64,000 bases of DNA from Cryobacterium soli (GCF_003611035.1 NZ_CP030033.1:1054001-1118000), one strand, 5' to 3'. Shown: positions 1-10,146, counted from the stretch's first letter. Notes: a model not told the origin generated them from the letters alone. Translations and numbers: made by a program.

Positions 1-865
1 CCGTGCCGCGCACGAGATCGAGTCCGATCGCCTCGACCGCGGATGCGGCCAGCACGGGCAGCGCGTCATCCAGGCTGCCGTAGGGTGCTGCCACGAACAG
101 CGCGGGCCTGTTCGGGACGGCGCCGAGCACAGCGTAGGCCCGCGCGAGGGCCGCCAGGGCGGTGTCCCGCGGGATGTCGATGCTCTCACTGACCAGTCCG
201 GGCTCGTCCAGCTGCACCCACTCGGCGCCCGCAGCGGCAAGGCGTTCGATCAGCGTCGCGTACACGGGCAGCAGGTCGTCCAGGCGGTCGAGCGGGTGGA
301 ACCCGGCCGGGGTGTCGCTCGACGGCTTGGCGAGGAGTAGGAACGTGACCGGGCCGACGATGACCGGGCGGGTGAGGAATCCGGCGGCCACTGCCTCCTC
401 GAATTCGCGCACGATGCGGTCGCTGGCGAGCGAGAAGGTGGTCTCCGGGCCGATCTCCGGCACCAGGTAGTGGTAGTTGGAGTCGAACCACTTGGTCATC
501 TCCAACGGCAGGTTCTCTCCCGCGCCGCGCGCCAGGGTGAAGTATCCGGCCAGGTCGAGGTGACCGTCGGCGTCGACGAGGTCGGCGAACCGGGCGGGGA
601 TGGCGCCGACGGTGACCGCCGCATCCAGCACCTGATCGTAGAAGGAGAAACTCTCCGGGATCGACGAGTCGGTGCGCCCCAGGCCCAGCCCGACGAGCCG
701 TTCCCTGGTGGTGTTCCGGAGCGCCGCGGCGGTGGCCTCGAGCTCATCGGCGTCGATCCGGCCGGCCCAGAACGATTCGACAGCCTTCTTGAGTTCGCGG
801 CGGCGCCCGATTCTCGGGTAGCCGAGGATCGTTCCGGTGGGGAATGCGGAAACGGTGGTGGTCAT
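1..865 (-). CDS. metE: 5-methyltetrahydropteroyltriglutamate-homocysteine methyltransferase, 5' part (cut by window edge)
   Basis: Cobalamin-independent methionine synthase, which transfers the methyl group of 5-methyl-THF-polyglutamate to homocysteine in the cytoplasm. Only the N-terminal ~288 codons are inside the window; the reading frame runs off position 1 with no stop. The start gives MTTTVSAFPTGTILGYPRIG, the usual MetE opening (GYPRIG..RELKKA), followed by the N-terminal barrel (ETTFSLAS, WVQLDEPGLV). The ATG (865-863) shares its A with the TGA of metF (TGATG), so the two are probably translationally coupled. MetF supplies the methyl-folate that MetE uses. The zinc-binding C-terminal domain lies outside the window and cannot be checked. 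Confidence 0.95.
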   Translation of the reverse strand, partial: MTTTVSAFPTGTILGYPRIGRRRELKKAVESFWAGRIDADELEATAAALRNTTRERLVGLGLGRTDSSIPESFSFYDQVLDAAVTVGAIPARFADLVDADGHLDLAGYFTLARGAGENLPLEMTKWFDSNYHYLVPEIGPETTFSLASDRIVREFEEAVAAGFLTRPVIVGPVTFLLLAKPSSDTPAGFHPLDRLDDLLPVYATLIERLAAAGAEWVQLDEPGLVSESIDIPRDTALAALARAYAVLGAVPNRPALFVAAPYGSLDDALPVLAASAVEAIGLDLVRGT

Positions 866-1926
866 CAGTAGTCCTTCGTGGAGTGAGTACCGGCAGTGGC
901 GCTGGCAGCGGGGCTGGTGGAGGCAAAGGTCGAGGGCGGGCACTGGGATGCGGCAACCGGTGCGGCCGGCGCGAGCGCCCCCGCCCGGTCGAGAACGGCG
1001 AGCACGGTCTCGTGCTGGTTGAAGGCATAGAGGTGCAGGCCGGGAGCGCCGCCCGCGATGAGTTTCTCGGCCAGCGCGGCGGCATGGCTGATGCCGATCT
1101 CCCGCTGGCCTTCGACGGTGGGTTCCACTTCGAGCTGGATGGACAGCTCGGCGGGCAGCTCCTCGCCGGAGAGCTCGAGGATGCGCCGGAGCCGGCCCGG
1201 GCTGGTCACCGGCATGATGCCGGGCAGGATCGGGAATTCGACGCCGGCCTCCCTGGCCCGCTGGATGAAGCTCAGGTAGTGGTCGGCGTGGAAGAACAGC
1301 TGGGTGATGGCCAGGTTCGCGCCGGCGGCCTGCTTGGCCAACAGGGTGTCGATGTCCTGGGCCGTGGAGCGCGAGCGCGGGTGCCCGTTCGGGAAGGCGG
1401 CGACGGCGATGCGCACGTGCTCGCGTTCGGTCTTGACCGCGCGAGCCTGCGGCAGTCCGGGGATCGGTGTCTCCTGGTAGGGCACCCGTTCGGCCTGCAC
1501 CCGGTGGATGAGCTGAACGAGCTCGCCGGCGCTGTGCAGGTCGCCGAGGAACGCGTCATCCTCGGTCGATCCCGCCGGCGGGTCCCCGCGCAGGGCGAGG
1601 AAGCTGCGCACGCCGGCGTCGAGGAACTCGCGGATCAGGCTGCTGGCCTGGGCATGTGAGGACCCCACGCAGGTCAGGTGCGCCATCGGGTCCACCCGGG
1701 TGGCCGTGCGGATGTAGCGCAGCACGTCGAGGGACGAGGTGCGGGAGGAACCGCTGGCCCCGTAGGTCACCGAGATGAATTCGGGGCCGGCCGCGGCCAG
1801 GGAGTCGATGGTGGCGTGCAGGGCCGTCGCGGCGGCATCCGTCTTGGGCGGGTACAACTCGAACGAGAACGGGGTGCTCGGCGGACAGGCAGGGTCTGCA
1901 GATGTGGACGCAACGGCTGCGCTCAT
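865..1926 (-). CDS. metF: methylenetetrahydrofolate reductase
   Basis: Reduces 5,10-methylene-THF to 5-methyl-THF with FAD, feeding the methyl group to methionine synthesis. The 353-aa protein has the MTHFR signature FSFELYPPKT near residue 21, EFISVTYGAS near residue 50, the HLTCVG strand, LRGDPP, and ITQLFF. A C-terminal tail of about 30 Ala/Pro/Ser-rich residues looks disordered. The start is the ATG at 1926, preceded by a weak GAGGAA ribosome site. It is the first gene of the metF-metE operon and overlaps metE by one base. The 291-bp upstream gap contains no riboswitch that I recognise. Confidence 0.96.
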   Translation of the reverse strand: MSAAVASTSADPACPPSTPFSFELYPPKTDAAATALHATIDSLAAAGPEFISVTYGASGSSRTSSLDVLRYIRTATRVDPMAHLTCVGSSHAQASSLIREFLDAGVRSFLALRGDPPAGSTEDDAFLGDLHSAGELVQLIHRVQAERVPYQETPIPGLPQARAVKTEREHVRIAVAAFPNGHPRSRSTAQDIDTLLAKQAAGANLAITQLFFHADHYLSFIQRAREAGVEFPILPGIMPVTSPGRLRRILELSGEELPAELSIQLEVEPTVEGQREIGISHAAALAEKLIAGGAPGLHLYAFNQHETVLAVLDRAGALAPAAPVAASQCPPSTFASTSPAASATAGTHSTKDY

Positions 1927-2153
1927 GGTTCCTCATTCGGCATGGTCGGTACAACTCGAAGGGCCGGGCGGCCGCGGACCGCCGGCGTGAAAAACCAGGC
2001 GGTCGATCGCGGGCGGGTGCCGGGCTCGGCTGTCGCTCCATGCCGGGCGGATGGTGCTCCCGGCAACGAATGAGATGACTCTAACAACGGGCCTCAGCGG
2101 CGCGCATCCGCATAGCCGAATGTTACGTTCGCGGCCATAATGGGGCCATTAAA
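1927..2153. promoter_or_regulatory. metF upstream region
   Basis: Non-coding stretch between metF and the hflX terminator. It must hold the metF promoter on the minus strand. I see no cobalamin-box sequence and no recognisable SAM-riboswitch core. An AT-richer segment around 2118-2153 contains a short dyad (ccataatgg, 2136-2144) that could be a regulator site; this is inference only. Confidence 0.35.
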
Positions 2154-2207
2154 CGCCGCCAGGCGGCACTCGCGTCTCCGGGGAGATGCGGGTGCCGCCT
2201 GGCGGGC
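2154..2207 (-). terminator. hflX terminator
   Basis: Inverted repeat gccaggcggcac / gtgccgcctggc, with a 22-nt loop, starting 11 bp after the hflX stop. On the minus strand the stem is followed by GTTTAATGG, a short T run consistent with intrinsic termination. Confidence 0.75.
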
Positions 2208-2217
2208 GGAACGGGTA

Positions 2218-3759
2218 CTAGGCGGTGACGGCAGGTGCCACCACGAACGGCGTGAACTGGGCCTCGATACCGGGCGACACGAGCGCCGTCACGAGGGTAC
2301 CGGTTTCGGCGTAGTCCAGCGCGAGGACCTTTCCCTGGCCGTGCAGGATCGGGATGAGGTCACCACGGTCATACGGAATGAGCAGGTCGAGCCGGATTTC
2401 CGGGCGAGGAAGCATGGTCTCGACGGCCGTGAGCACGGCATCGATTCCCTCGCCGGAGCGCGCCGAGACGAAGATCGCCTGCGGCGAGAGTCCGCGCAGC
2501 ACGAGTCGGTCGTCGTCGCTGACCAGGTCGCTCTTGTTGAACACGACCAGCTCGGGGATGGCGCTGGCGCCGACCTCGCCGATGACTTCCCGCACGGTGG
2601 CCAGCTGGCTGGCCGGGTCGGGGTGTGACGCGTCGACGACGTGGATGATGACGTCGGAGTCCGCGACCTCCTCGAGGGTGGAGCGGAACGCCTCCACCAA
2701 CTGGTGCGGCAGGTTTCGCACGAAACCGACGGTGTCGGTGAAGGTGTACAGCCGTCCGTCCGCGGTGCTGGACTTGCGCACGGTGGCGTCCAGGGTGGCG
2801 AACAGGGAGTTCTCGACGAGCACCCCGGCCTTGGTGATGCGGTTGAGCAGGCTGGACTTGCCGGCGTTGGTGTATCCGACGATGGCCACGGAGGGCACCG
2901 CGTTGCGCTTGCGGTTGGCGCGCTTGGCCTCGCGGGCGGGTTTCATCTCGATCATCTGCTTGCGCAGCCGGGACATCCTCGTATGGATGCGGCGACGGTC
3001 CAGTTCGATCTTCGTCTCACCGGGTCCGCGCGAGCCCATGCCCGCTCCGGTGCCACCGACCTGGCCACCGGCCTGGCGGGACATCGAGTCGCCCCAACCG
3101 CGGAGGCGTGGGAGCAGGTAGGCCAGCTGGGCCAGTTCGACCTGCGCCTTGCCCTCCCGGCTCTTGGCGTGCTGGCTGAAGATGTCGAGGATCACGGCGG
3201 TGCGGTCGATGACCTTCACCTTGACTACGTCTTCGAGGGCACGCCGCTGGCTGGGTGCCAGTTCGGAGTCGGCGATCACGGTGTCGGCACCGAGCGCGGC
3301 CACGATGGAGGCCAGTTCGAGGGCCTTGCCCTTGCCGAGGTAGGTGCTGGGGTCGGGGGTGGCGCGGCGCTGCAACAGGCCGTCGAGCACGGTGGCGCCG
3401 GCGGTTTCGGCCAGGGCGGCGAGTTCGCGCATGGAGTTCTCGGCGTCGAGCAGGCTGCGGGCGGAGTAGACGCCGATCAGCACCACGTTCTCGAGACGCA
3501 GCTGGCGGTATTCGACTTCGGTGACGTCTTGGAGTTCGGTGGAGAGCCCGCCCACGCGGCGCAGGGCGTTGCGGTCTTCACGCTCGGTCTGTTCGCCGTC
3601 GTGGTCGCCGCCGTCGAAGCCGCCGTCGGCCGGGCGGGCCTGCAGGGCCTGCGCCGATCCGCTGGCGAAGAGGGAGTAGCCGGACGAACGGCTCTCGGCG
3701 CTGGCCAGCACGCGCGCAACTACATCGTCATCGTCGTGTGGAGCGGTTGATTCAGTCAT
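2218..3759 (-). CDS. hflX: GTPase HflX
   Basis: Ribosome-associated GTPase of the Obg-HflX family, which binds or splits 50S/70S ribosomes under stress. The 513-aa protein has an acidic N-terminal extension of about 80 residues, the HflX nucleotide-binding domain (GKGK near 142-145; RGPGETKIELDRR near 244-256), then the G domain: G1 GYTNAGKS 295-302, G3 DTVG 342-345, G4 NKSD 408-411. Longer than the E. coli protein (about 426 aa) because of the N-terminal extension. It stands alone, divergent from the methyltransferase gene with only 41 bp between the two start codons, and ends at its own hairpin terminator. Confidence 0.96.
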   Translation of the reverse strand: MTESTAPHDDDDVVARVLASAESRSSGYSLFASGSAQALQARPADGGFDGGDHDGEQTEREDRNALRRVGGLSTELQDVTEVEYRQLRLENVVLIGVYSARSLLDAENSMRELAALAETAGATVLDGLLQRRATPDPSTYLGKGKALELASIVAALGADTVIADSELAPSQRRALEDVVKVKVIDRTAVILDIFSQHAKSREGKAQVELAQLAYLLPRLRGWGDSMSRQAGGQVGGTGAGMGSRGPGETKIELDRRRIHTRMSRLRKQMIEMKPAREAKRANRKRNAVPSVAIVGYTNAGKSSLLNRITKAGVLVENSLFATLDATVRKSSTADGRLYTFTDTVGFVRNLPHQLVEAFRSTLEEVADSDVIIHVVDASHPDPASQLATVREVIGEVGASAIPELVVFNKSDLVSDDDRLVLRGLSPQAIFVSARSGEGIDAVLTAVETMLPRPEIRLDLLIPYDRGDLIPILHGQGKVLALDYAETGTLVTALVSPGIEAQFTPFVVAPAVTA

Positions 3760-3800
3760 TGCTTTAACTCTAGTTCCTCTTCTTTCGATAAGTTCGTTGT
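3760..3800. promoter_or_regulatory. divergent hflX / methyltransferase promoters
   Basis: This 41-bp AT-rich gap separates two divergent start codons and must carry both promoters or part of them. GATAAG at 3787-3792 is placed as a -10 for a leaderless plus-strand transcript. Confidence 0.5.
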
Positions 3801-4412
3801 ATGGCTTCCGAACACTATTTCTCGTCGGCTCCGGGCAGCGACCTGAAATTGCGGCAAATCACCGTGAAGATCGCCGGTGCGATCCGCGAGGTCACGACCG
3901 CGAACGCGATCTTCTCACCCGAACACATCGACACCGGCACCAAGGTGCTGATGCGCGAGGCTCCCGAACCCTCCGGTGGCGGCGACATCCTGGACCTCGG
4001 CTGCGGCTGGGGTCCGATCAGCCTGCACCTGGCCCTCGCCGATCCGTCGGCCACGGTCTGGGCCGTGGACGTCAATGAGCGAGCCCTCGAACTGGTGCGG
4101 TTGAACGCCACCAACTTGGGGCTCACCAATGTCAACGCCGTGCTGCCCGAGGATGTTCCCGAGTCGGTGTCGTTCGCCGGCATCTGGTCGAATCCGCCCA
4201 TCCGGGTGGGCAAGGCCGAACTGCACGCCATGCTCAGCCACTGGCTGCCCCGGCTGACCCCGGGCACGGATGCCTGGCTCGTCGTGCAGCGCAACCTCGG
4301 TTCTGACTCCCTGCAGCGCTGGCTCGCCGACGAGTTCTCCGACACCCTCGAGGTCTCCCGCTACGCGATGGACAAGGGCTTCCGCATCCTGCGTACCCAC
4401 CGCCTCCCCTAA
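3801..4412 (+). CDS. RsmC-like class I methyltransferase
   Basis: Single-domain SAM-dependent methyltransferase of the MTS/RsmC-RlmG family, expected to methylate a guanine N2 in rRNA. The 203-aa protein has SAM motif I LDLGCGWG at 64-71, acidic motif II (AVDVNERAL) near 88-96, and the catalytic SNPPIRVGK near 130-138, the NPPF/I motif of N-methyltransferases. It lacks the N-terminal duplicated domain of E. coli RsmC. A -10-like GATAAG ends 8 nt before the ATG and no Shine-Dalgarno is present, so the mRNA is probably leaderless. The specific rRNA target is not predictable from sequence. Confidence 0.85.
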   Translation: MASEHYFSSAPGSDLKLRQITVKIAGAIREVTTANAIFSPEHIDTGTKVLMREAPEPSGGGDILDLGCGWGPISLHLALADPSATVWAVDVNERALELVRLNATNLGLTNVNAVLPEDVPESVSFAGIWSNPPIRVGKAELHAMLSHWLPRLTPGTDAWLVVQRNLGSDSLQRWLADEFSDTLEVSRYAMDKGFRILRTHRLP

Positions 4413-4440
4413 CCCAGCGGTCCCTCCCCGCGATCTACTT

Positions 4441-4503
4441 CCGCGAGCTGTGACTGAAGCACCCCAAAACGCGCGTTTTTAGGGCTTAACTCACAGTTCG
4501 CGG
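4441..4503. repeat. 63-nt palindromic element, family A copy 1 (probable bidirectional terminator)
   Basis: Near-perfect 63-nt palindrome: outer arms ccgcgagctgtgactgaagc and gcttaactcacagttcgcgg (3 mismatches in 20), with a perfect inner palindrome aaaacgcgcgtttt. It sits between the convergent ends of the methyltransferase gene and dapF. A second copy with conserved arms and a diverged core lies at 46594-46656. Confidence 0.85.
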
Positions 4504-4518
4504 GAGGAGACGCGCGGG

Positions 4519-5400
4519 TCAGCCGAGGTGGAGGGTGCCGTCGAAGACCAGCTCGGCGGGGCCGGAGAGCGACACGTGCTCGCCGTCCTCGGTGGGGAAC
4601 ATACGCACACCCAGCACACCGCCGGGCACCTCGACGCGCCACTGGTTGGGAGCGCCGGCGCCGGCCCAATGCCGGGTGGCCAGAGCGGCCGCGACGGCGC
4701 CGGTTCCGCAGGACAGGGTTTCGCCGCTCCCGCGTTCGTGCACGCGCATCCGGATGCGACCCACACCGTCGACCACGAGCGGGTCGTGCGGCAGGACGAA
4801 CTCCACATTGGCGCCGTCGGCGGGCTCCGGGTCGAGCTGGGGAATGAAGGTGAGGTCAGCGCTCTCGAGCTCGTCGGCATCGGCGAGAGCCACGACGATG
4901 TGCGGGTTGCCCACGTTGATGCCCAGGCCCGGCCGGGCCACGGCGAGGTTCTTGGCCCGCACGAGGGTTTCCCCCGGCTCCAGACGCCAGCGGCCCAGGT
5001 CCACCTGGTAGCCGGTGGCGTTGCGCTGCAGGTCGCGCACGCCGCTGCGGGTGCCAATGGGCAGGGTCTCACCGGGTGCGAGCTCGGCGAGGCCCTGCTC
5101 GAGCAGGAAGCGTGTGTAGACGCGGATGCCGTTGCCGCACATCTCCGACACGGTGCCGTCGGCGTTCCAGTAGTCCATGAACCACTCGGCCGTGTCGTCC
5201 TCGGCCAGCGCCGCGGCCCCGGCCTCGAGGTTGGCCGAGCGGACGGCGCGGATGATGCCGTCGGCGCCCACACCGAAGCGGCGGTCGCAGATGCCCTGGA
5301 TCTGCTCCGGGGTGAGGTCGAGGGCGCCGTCCGGATCCGCGATGAGTACGAAGTCGTTGCCGGTGCCGTGGCCCTTGGTGAAGTGGAGATCGATGCTCAT
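4519..5400 (-). CDS. dapF: diaminopimelate epimerase
   Basis: Converts LL- to meso-diaminopimelate for lysine and peptidoglycan. The 293-aa cofactor-independent epimerase shows both catalytic-cysteine motifs: MCGNGIR with C88 and SCGTGA with C231, plus the N-terminal KGHGTGNDF motif. It is the last gene of a minus-strand run miaB-miaA-dapF, 34 bp after miaA, and ends at the 63-nt palindrome. Complements dapA and dapB elsewhere in the window. Confidence 0.97.
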   Translation of the reverse strand: MSIDLHFTKGHGTGNDFVLIADPDGALDLTPEQIQGICDRRFGVGADGIIRAVRSANLEAGAAALAEDDTAEWFMDYWNADGTVSEMCGNGIRVYTRFLLEQGLAELAPGETLPIGTRSGVRDLQRNATGYQVDLGRWRLEPGETLVRAKNLAVARPGLGINVGNPHIVVALADADELESADLTFIPQLDPEPADGANVEFVLPHDPLVVDGVGRIRMRVHERGSGETLSCGTGAVAAALATRHWAGAGAPNQWRVEVPGGVLGVRMFPTEDGEHVSLSGPAELVFDGTLHLG

Positions 5401-5434
5401 CTGATCAGTTTAGGGACTCGGCCGGTCCGGTCCG

Positions 5435-6349
5435 TCAGAGCGCGGGCAGGTGGCGGGCGGCCTGGTCGACCCGGTCGGCGTCGTCGGCGTCGATCCAGTG
5501 CGTGTGCGGGTCGCGCTTGAACCAGCTCACCTGACGCCGGGCGTAACGCCGGGTCAGCTGCTGGGTGGCTTCGACGGCCTCAGGCTGGCTGAGGGTGCCG
5601 CCCAGCTGACCGAGGGCCTGGGCGTAGCCGATGGCGCGGCTGGCCGTGATGCCGGTCTCCAGCCCGGCCGGCAGCAGGCCGCGCACCTCGTCGACGAGTC
5701 CGGCGGCCCACATCCGGTCGACCCGGGCGTCCAGCCGGGGTGTGAGCACCTCGCGGGGTAGGCGGAGGCCGAGGGTGACGGCCGGCATCCAGTAGGCCGG
5801 GTCGCCGGGCAGCACAGCCGCCTGCGGCGCACCGGTGAGTTCGACGACCTCGAGGGCGCGCACCAGCCGGCGGCCGTTGCTGGCGCCGATGCGGGCGGCC
5901 GAGCCGGGGTCCACAGCCTTCAACCGTTCGTACATCAGCCCGGGGCCCTGGGCGGTGAGTTCCCCCTCCAGGCGGGCACGCAGCGCGGCGTCGGTGCCGG
6001 GGAACTGGAAGTCGTAGACCACCGAGGACACGTAGAGGCCGGATCCTCCGACGAGGATGGGCACGGCCCCGCGTTCGACAATGCCGGTGATGGCCGCCCG
6101 GGCCTCGACCTGATAGCGGGCCACCGTGGCCTCGTCCGATACCTCGAGCACGTCGAGCAGGTGGTGCGGGATCCCGCGCCGTTCGGTGACGGGGAGCTTC
6201 GCGGTGCCGATGTCCATGCCCCGGTAGAGCTGCATGGCGTCAGCGTTGACGATCTCGGCCGGCCGCCCGGCCTCCCGCAGCCGTTCGGCGAGGTCGAGGG
6301 ACAGGTCGGACTTGCCGGTACCCGTTGGGCCGACGATGACGACGAGCAC
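5435..6349 (-). CDS. miaA: tRNA dimethylallyltransferase
   Basis: Adds a dimethylallyl group to N6 of A37 in tRNAs that read UNN codons. The 304-aa P-loop protein has GPTGTGKS at 7-14, the substrate-binding [17 protein letters not shown] region near 39-55, and the GGSGLY motif near 100. It starts 5 bp after the miaB stop and acts just before MiaB in making ms2i6A, so the pair is a functional operon. Confidence 0.97.
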   Translation of the reverse strand: MLVVIVGPTGTGKSDLSLDLAERLREAGRPAEIVNADAMQLYRGMDIGTAKLPVTERRGIPHHLLDVLEVSDEATVARYQVEARAAITGIVERGAVPILVGGSGLYVSSVVYDFQFPGTDAALRARLEGELTAQGPGLMYERLKAVDPGSAARIGASNGRRLVRALEVVELTGAPQAAVLPGDPAYWMPAVTLGLRLPREVLTPRLDARVDRMWAAGLVDEVRGLLPAGLETGITASRAIGYAQALGQLGGTLSQPEAVEATQQLTRRYARRQVSWFKRDPHTHWIDADDADRVDQAARHLPAL

Positions 6350-6354
6350 GCGGC

Positions 6355-8028
6355 TCAGCGTTCCGCGTCGTCGACCGGGTAGATCGGGATGGTCGTGGCG
6401 CCGCCGTGCTGGTTGAGGTTGCTGAGGTTCAGGCCGGCGCCGGCCGGGCCGCCGACCCGCAGGGTGGGCAGGCCGAGGGACACGGCGCCGCCCGTGGAGC
6501 CGGCCGGGGTGGGCACGCCGCAGGACTCGGCCTCTTGCCGGTCCCAGGCGTCGCCGGCGATGGTGCGGCGGATGCGCAGGGGCGCGCCGTCGAGGGAGTC
6601 CGCGATGAGGTGGAACGGCGCGGCCTGAGTGACCGTGACGGTGACCATGTCGCCGGGGCGGGGCAGCTCGGAGCCGGCGGGCACATCGAAGTGCACGAGG
6701 CGGCTGTCGGGTGCGCGCCCGCTCAGCCGGTGAGTGTCGGAGTCCTTGCGGCCCTCACCGTTGGCGACGAGCAGTTCGACCTCACGGCCGACCACCTTGC
6801 TGTTCTCCTCCCAGGAGATGCGCTCCTGCAGGGCGATGAGCCGCTCGTAGCGGTCCTGCACCACGGCCTTGGGCACCTGGTCGGCCATGGTGGCCGCCGG
6901 GGTACCCGGGCGGATCGAGTACTGGAAGGTGAAGGCGGTGGCGAACCTGGATTCCTCGACAACCCGCATGGTCTCGAGGAAGTCTTCCTCGGTTTCGCCG
7001 GGGAAGCCGACGATGATGTCGGTGCTGATCGCGGCATCGGGCATCTGGGCGCGCACCCGCTCGAGGATGCCGAGGAACTTGGTGGACCGGTAGGAGCGGC
7101 GCATGGCCTTGAGCACCCGGTCGGAGCCGGACTGCAGCGGCATGTGCAGCTGCGGCATCACGGCGGGGGTGTCGGCCATGGCGTCGATGACGTCGTCGGT
7201 GAACGCGGCGGGGTGCGGGCTGGTGAAACGGATGCGCTCCAGCCCCTGGATCTGCCCGGCCGCGCGCAGCAGCTTGCCGAATGCCAGCCGGTCGCCGAAC
7301 TCGACGCCGTACGAGTTCACGTTCTGCCCGAGCAGGGTCACCTCGATGGCGCCGTCGTCGACCAGCGCCTGGATCTCGGCGAGGATCTCGCCGGGGCGGC
7401 GGTCCTTCTCCTTGCCGCGGAGGGCCGGGACGATGCAGAAGGTGCAGGTGTTGTTGCAGCCGACCGAGATGGACACCCAGCCGCTGTAGCTGGAGTCGCG
7501 TTTGGTGGGCAGGGTGGACGGGAAGGTCTCCAGGGACTCGAGGATCTCGAGCTGCGCCTCACCGTTGTGCCGGGCCCGTTCGAGCAGGCTGGGCAGCGAC
7601 CCCATGTTGTGGGTTCCGAACACCACGTCCACCCAGGGGGCCTTGGCCAGGATGGTGGCCTTGTCCTTCTGAGCCAGGCAGCCGCCCACGGCGATCTGCA
7701 TGCCCGCGTGCTTGCGCTTGACCGAGGCGAGATAGCCGAGGTTGCCGTAGAGCTTGTTGTCGGCGTTCTCCCGCACGGCGCAGGTGTTGATCACCACGAT
7801 GTCGGCCTCGGCGCCGGCCGCGGACACGTAGCCGGCCGCCTCGAGCGAGCCGCTCAGCCGTTCGGAGTCGTGCACGTTCATCTGGCAGCCGAAGGTGCGC
7901 ACCTCATAGGTGCGCGCCCGGCCGGCGTCGTCCCTCGCCGCCGCCGACGGAGCGATGACTGTCGTCGTGTGCGGCGACGGGTCGAGGGACGACGGGGTGG
8001 CCAGGGATGGTGCGGTGACGCTGCTCAT
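6355..8028 (-). CDS. miaB: tRNA-2-methylthio-N6-dimethylallyladenosine synthase
   Basis: Radical-SAM methylthiotransferase that inserts the 2-methylthio group in i6A37 tRNA. The 557-aa protein has a variable ~40-residue leader, the UPF0004 domain with auxiliary-cluster cysteines C48, C83 and C117, the radical-SAM CxxxCxxC at C191/C195/C198, and a C-terminal TRAM domain. About 50 extra residues after TRAM are Gly/Pro-rich. It lies 37 bp downstream of recX and 5 bp upstream of miaA. Some closer in-frame start could shorten the leader. Confidence 0.96.
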   Translation of the reverse strand: MSSVTAPSLATPSSLDPSPHTTTVIAPSAAARDDAGRARTYEVRTFGCQMNVHDSERLSGSLEAAGYVSAAGAEADIVVINTCAVRENADNKLYGNLGYLASVKRKHAGMQIAVGGCLAQKDKATILAKAPWVDVVFGTHNMGSLPSLLERARHNGEAQLEILESLETFPSTLPTKRDSSYSGWVSISVGCNNTCTFCIVPALRGKEKDRRPGEILAEIQALVDDGAIEVTLLGQNVNSYGVEFGDRLAFGKLLRAAGQIQGLERIRFTSPHPAAFTDDVIDAMADTPAVMPQLHMPLQSGSDRVLKAMRRSYRSTKFLGILERVRAQMPDAAISTDIIVGFPGETEEDFLETMRVVEESRFATAFTFQYSIRPGTPAATMADQVPKAVVQDRYERLIALQERISWEENSKVVGREVELLVANGEGRKDSDTHRLSGRAPDSRLVHFDVPAGSELPRPGDMVTVTVTQAAPFHLIADSLDGAPLRIRRTIAGDAWDRQEAESCGVPTPAGSTGGAVSLGLPTLRVGGPAGAGLNLSNLNQHGGATTIPIYPVDDAER

Positions 8029-8065
8029 AGTTCCCTCAGCTTACGCTTGCGCGCGGCCGGCCGAA

Positions 8066-8692
8066 TCAGCGGAAGCGCACCGTGGAGGCCCGGCCGGAAC
8101 CACGCCGGGAGGCCAGGGCGGCCTTGACGGCGTCGCGCACGACGGACGAGGCGTAGCCCTTACGCATCAGGAAGCCGGTGAGCCTGCGGTCGATGGTCGC
8201 GTCGTCGAAGCGGTCCAGCTGCGTCACGCGCTTGAGCGCGAGCTCCGTGGCACGTTCCGCCTCGTCATCGGGCATCTCCTCGAGCTTCTCGGCGATCAGC
8301 TCGGCACCCAGCCCACGCTGGCGCATTTCGGCCGAGACGCCGCTGCGGCCCAGCCCCTTGCGCTCGTGGTGGCTGTGCATGATCTGGTCGGCGAGCTTCT
8401 CGTCATCGAGGTAGTGCAGTTCGGTGAACCGCTCCAGCATCTCCTGCACGGCCTCTTCGTCGATGTCGGTGGAGCGCAGCAGCTTCTCCGCCTCGACGAC
8501 CGACAAGGACCGTCCGCGCAGCCGCTGCAGGAGCAGCTTCTCGGCGTGATCGCGCTCGTCGGCCGCGTCGTCCGCGGCGGCATCCGCCTGATCGGTGGGG
8601 CTGGCGCCCGGCAGATAGGTCACCGGGGCCAGACCGTCACGATCGGGACCGCGGTCCGCGGAGCGCTCAGGTGAGGCTTCGAAGTGCACCAT
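8066..8692 (-). CDS. recX: recombination regulator RecX
   Basis: Modulates RecA filament activity by binding it directly. The 208-aa protein has the alpha-helical three-repeat RecX fold with typical segments LLRSTDIDEEAVQEML, LHYLDDEKLA and GYASSVVRDAV. It starts 5 bp after the recA stop, so it is co-transcribed and kept at low level relative to RecA. The first ~60 residues are an acidic, poorly conserved extension. Confidence 0.95.
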   Translation of the reverse strand: MVHFEASPERSADRGPDRDGLAPVTYLPGASPTDQADAAADDAADERDHAEKLLLQRLRGRSLSVVEAEKLLRSTDIDEEAVQEMLERFTELHYLDDEKLADQIMHSHHERKGLGRSGVSAEMRQRGLGAELIAEKLEEMPDDEAERATELALKRVTQLDRFDDATIDRRLTGFLMRKGYASSVVRDAVKAALASRRGSGRASTVRFR

Positions 8693-8697
8693 GGTGG

Positions 8698-9840
8698 CTA
8701 GGCGCCCTTCCGCGCGCCAGCCTTGGGCGCGATGGAGGCGACCTTGGCGCCGTCGGTTCCCGTGGCCAGACCATTGGCCGCGGCCTCGGCGGCGGCCGCT
8801 GCGGTGGCAGCGTCGTCGGTGGCCTTCTTGGCAGCCTTGCCCTCGGCGCCCACACCCAACTTGTTGAGGATCTTGGTCTCGATCTCGTTGGCCATGTCGG
8901 GGTTGCGCAGCAGGAAGTTGCGCGAGTTCTCCTTGCCCTGGCCGAGCTGGTCGCCGTCGTAGGTGTACCAGGCGCCGGACTTCTTGACGATGCCCTGGTC
9001 GACACCGAAGTCGATCAGGCTGCCCTCGCGTGAGATGCCGACGCCGTAGATGATGTCGAATTCGGCCTGCTTGAAGGGCGGTGCCATCTTGTTCTTGACG
9101 ACCTTGACCCTCGTGCGGTTACCGACGGCCTCTGTGCCGTCCTTGAGGGTCTCGATGCGACGGATGTCCAGACGCACGGAGGCGTAGAACTTCAGCGCCT
9201 TTCCACCCGCGGTGGTCTCCGGGCTGCCGAACATCACGCCGATCTTCTCGCGCAGCTGGTTGATGAAGATCATGGTGGTGTTGGTCTGGCTGAGGCCACC
9301 GGTGAGCTTGCGGAGGGCCTGCGACATCAGTCGTGCCTGGAGACCCACGTGGGAGTCACCCATCTCGCCCTCGATCTCGGCGCGGGGAACCAGGGCGGCC
9401 ACGGAGTCGATCACGATGAGGTCGATCGAGCCGCTTCGCACGAGCATGTCGGCGATTTCGAGCGCCTGCTCACCGGTGTCGGGCTGGGAGACGAGGAGGG
9501 CGTCGATGTCGACGCCGAGCTTCTTGGCGTATTCGGGGTCGAGGGCGTGCTCGGCGTCGATGAACGCGGCGATACCGCCGTTCTTCTGCGCGTTGGCGAT
9601 GGCGTGCAGGGTGAGGGTGGTCTTACCCGAGGACTCCGGGCCGTAGATCTCCACGATGCGGCCACGGGGCAGCCCGCCTATGCCGAGAGCGACGTCCAGT
9701 GCGATCGACCCTGTAGAGATGGTCTCGACGGGTGCGCGCTCGTCGCTGCCGAGGCGCATGACCGAGCCCTTGCCGAACTGGCGGTCAATCTGGGCGAGGG
9801 CGGTGTCGAGTGCCTTCTCGCGGTCTGCTGCTGATGCCAT
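8698..9840 (-). CDS. recA: recombinase A
   Basis: ATP-dependent strand exchange and LexA co-protease. The 380-aa protein has Walker [10 protein letters not shown] at 67-75, the conserved MAxxxREKAL opening and the [12 protein letters not shown] region. The C-terminal ~45 residues are Ala-rich and variable, as in other actinobacteria. The start at 9840 ([11 protein letters not shown]) is preferred over an upstream ATG at 9924 because AAAGGAG lies at the right distance before it and the 28 upstream residues resemble no RecA. No intein. It is separated from DUF3046 by a terminator and has its own LexA-controlled promoter region. Confidence 0.97.
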   Translation of the reverse strand: MASAADREKALDTALAQIDRQFGKGSVMRLGSDERAPVETISTGSIALDVALGIGGLPRGRIVEIYGPESSGKTTLTLHAIANAQKNGGIAAFIDAEHALDPEYAKKLGVDIDALLVSQPDTGEQALEIADMLVRSGSIDLIVIDSVAALVPRAEIEGEMGDSHVGLQARLMSQALRKLTGGLSQTNTTMIFINQLREKIGVMFGSPETTAGGKALKFYASVRLDIRRIETLKDGTEAVGNRTRVKVVKNKMAPPFKQAEFDIIYGVGISREGSLIDFGVDQGIVKKSGAWYTYDGDQLGQGKENSRNFLLRNPDMANEIETKILNKLGVGAEGKAAKKATDDAATAAAAAEAAANGLATGTDGAKVASIAPKAGARKGA

Positions 9841-10045
9841 GGTGTGCTCCTTTGGGTCGTGCGCGTGGCGCCTATAGGCTGTCGTTTCGCTCACCGGGAG
9901 AAACCCGGCGACCGTCCTCGACAAGGCAGGTGCGCAGGTCGTTGACGAGCCCGACTGTACGCGGCGCCTCCGACATTGGCCGGGCTACACCGCGACGGTG
10001 GATAACCCGTCCTCGACTTCTACTGTGGAGGAGCCTACCAACAAC

Positions 10046-10059
10046 CGAACAGGTATTCG
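10046..10059. promoter_or_regulatory. LexA (SOS) box of recA
   Basis: cgaacaggtattcg matches the Gram-positive/actinobacterial SOS consensus CGAACRNRYGTTYG at 13 of 14 positions. It lies about 206 bp upstream of the recA ATG, implying a long leader or a distal promoter. Confidence 0.75.
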
Positions 10060-10146
10060 ACGCTCGTGGGGCGTGTCGGATACCCGGTGTTCGAATCCCT
10101 GGTGTTCCAATCCCTAGTGTCCGCGCCCGGCCGCCCGACGAAACGA

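Noticed and set aside
1927..2153. Cobalamin or SAM riboswitch before metF-metE
   Set aside because: No B12-box or SAM-riboswitch core could be recognised by eye.
6406..8127. 573-codon plus-strand frame opposite miaB
   Set aside because: Shadow; miaB has all radical-SAM cysteines on the minus strand.
9841..9924. Longer RecA start (28 extra residues)
   Set aside because: The upstream residues do not resemble RecA and the internal ATG has a good AAAGGAG site.
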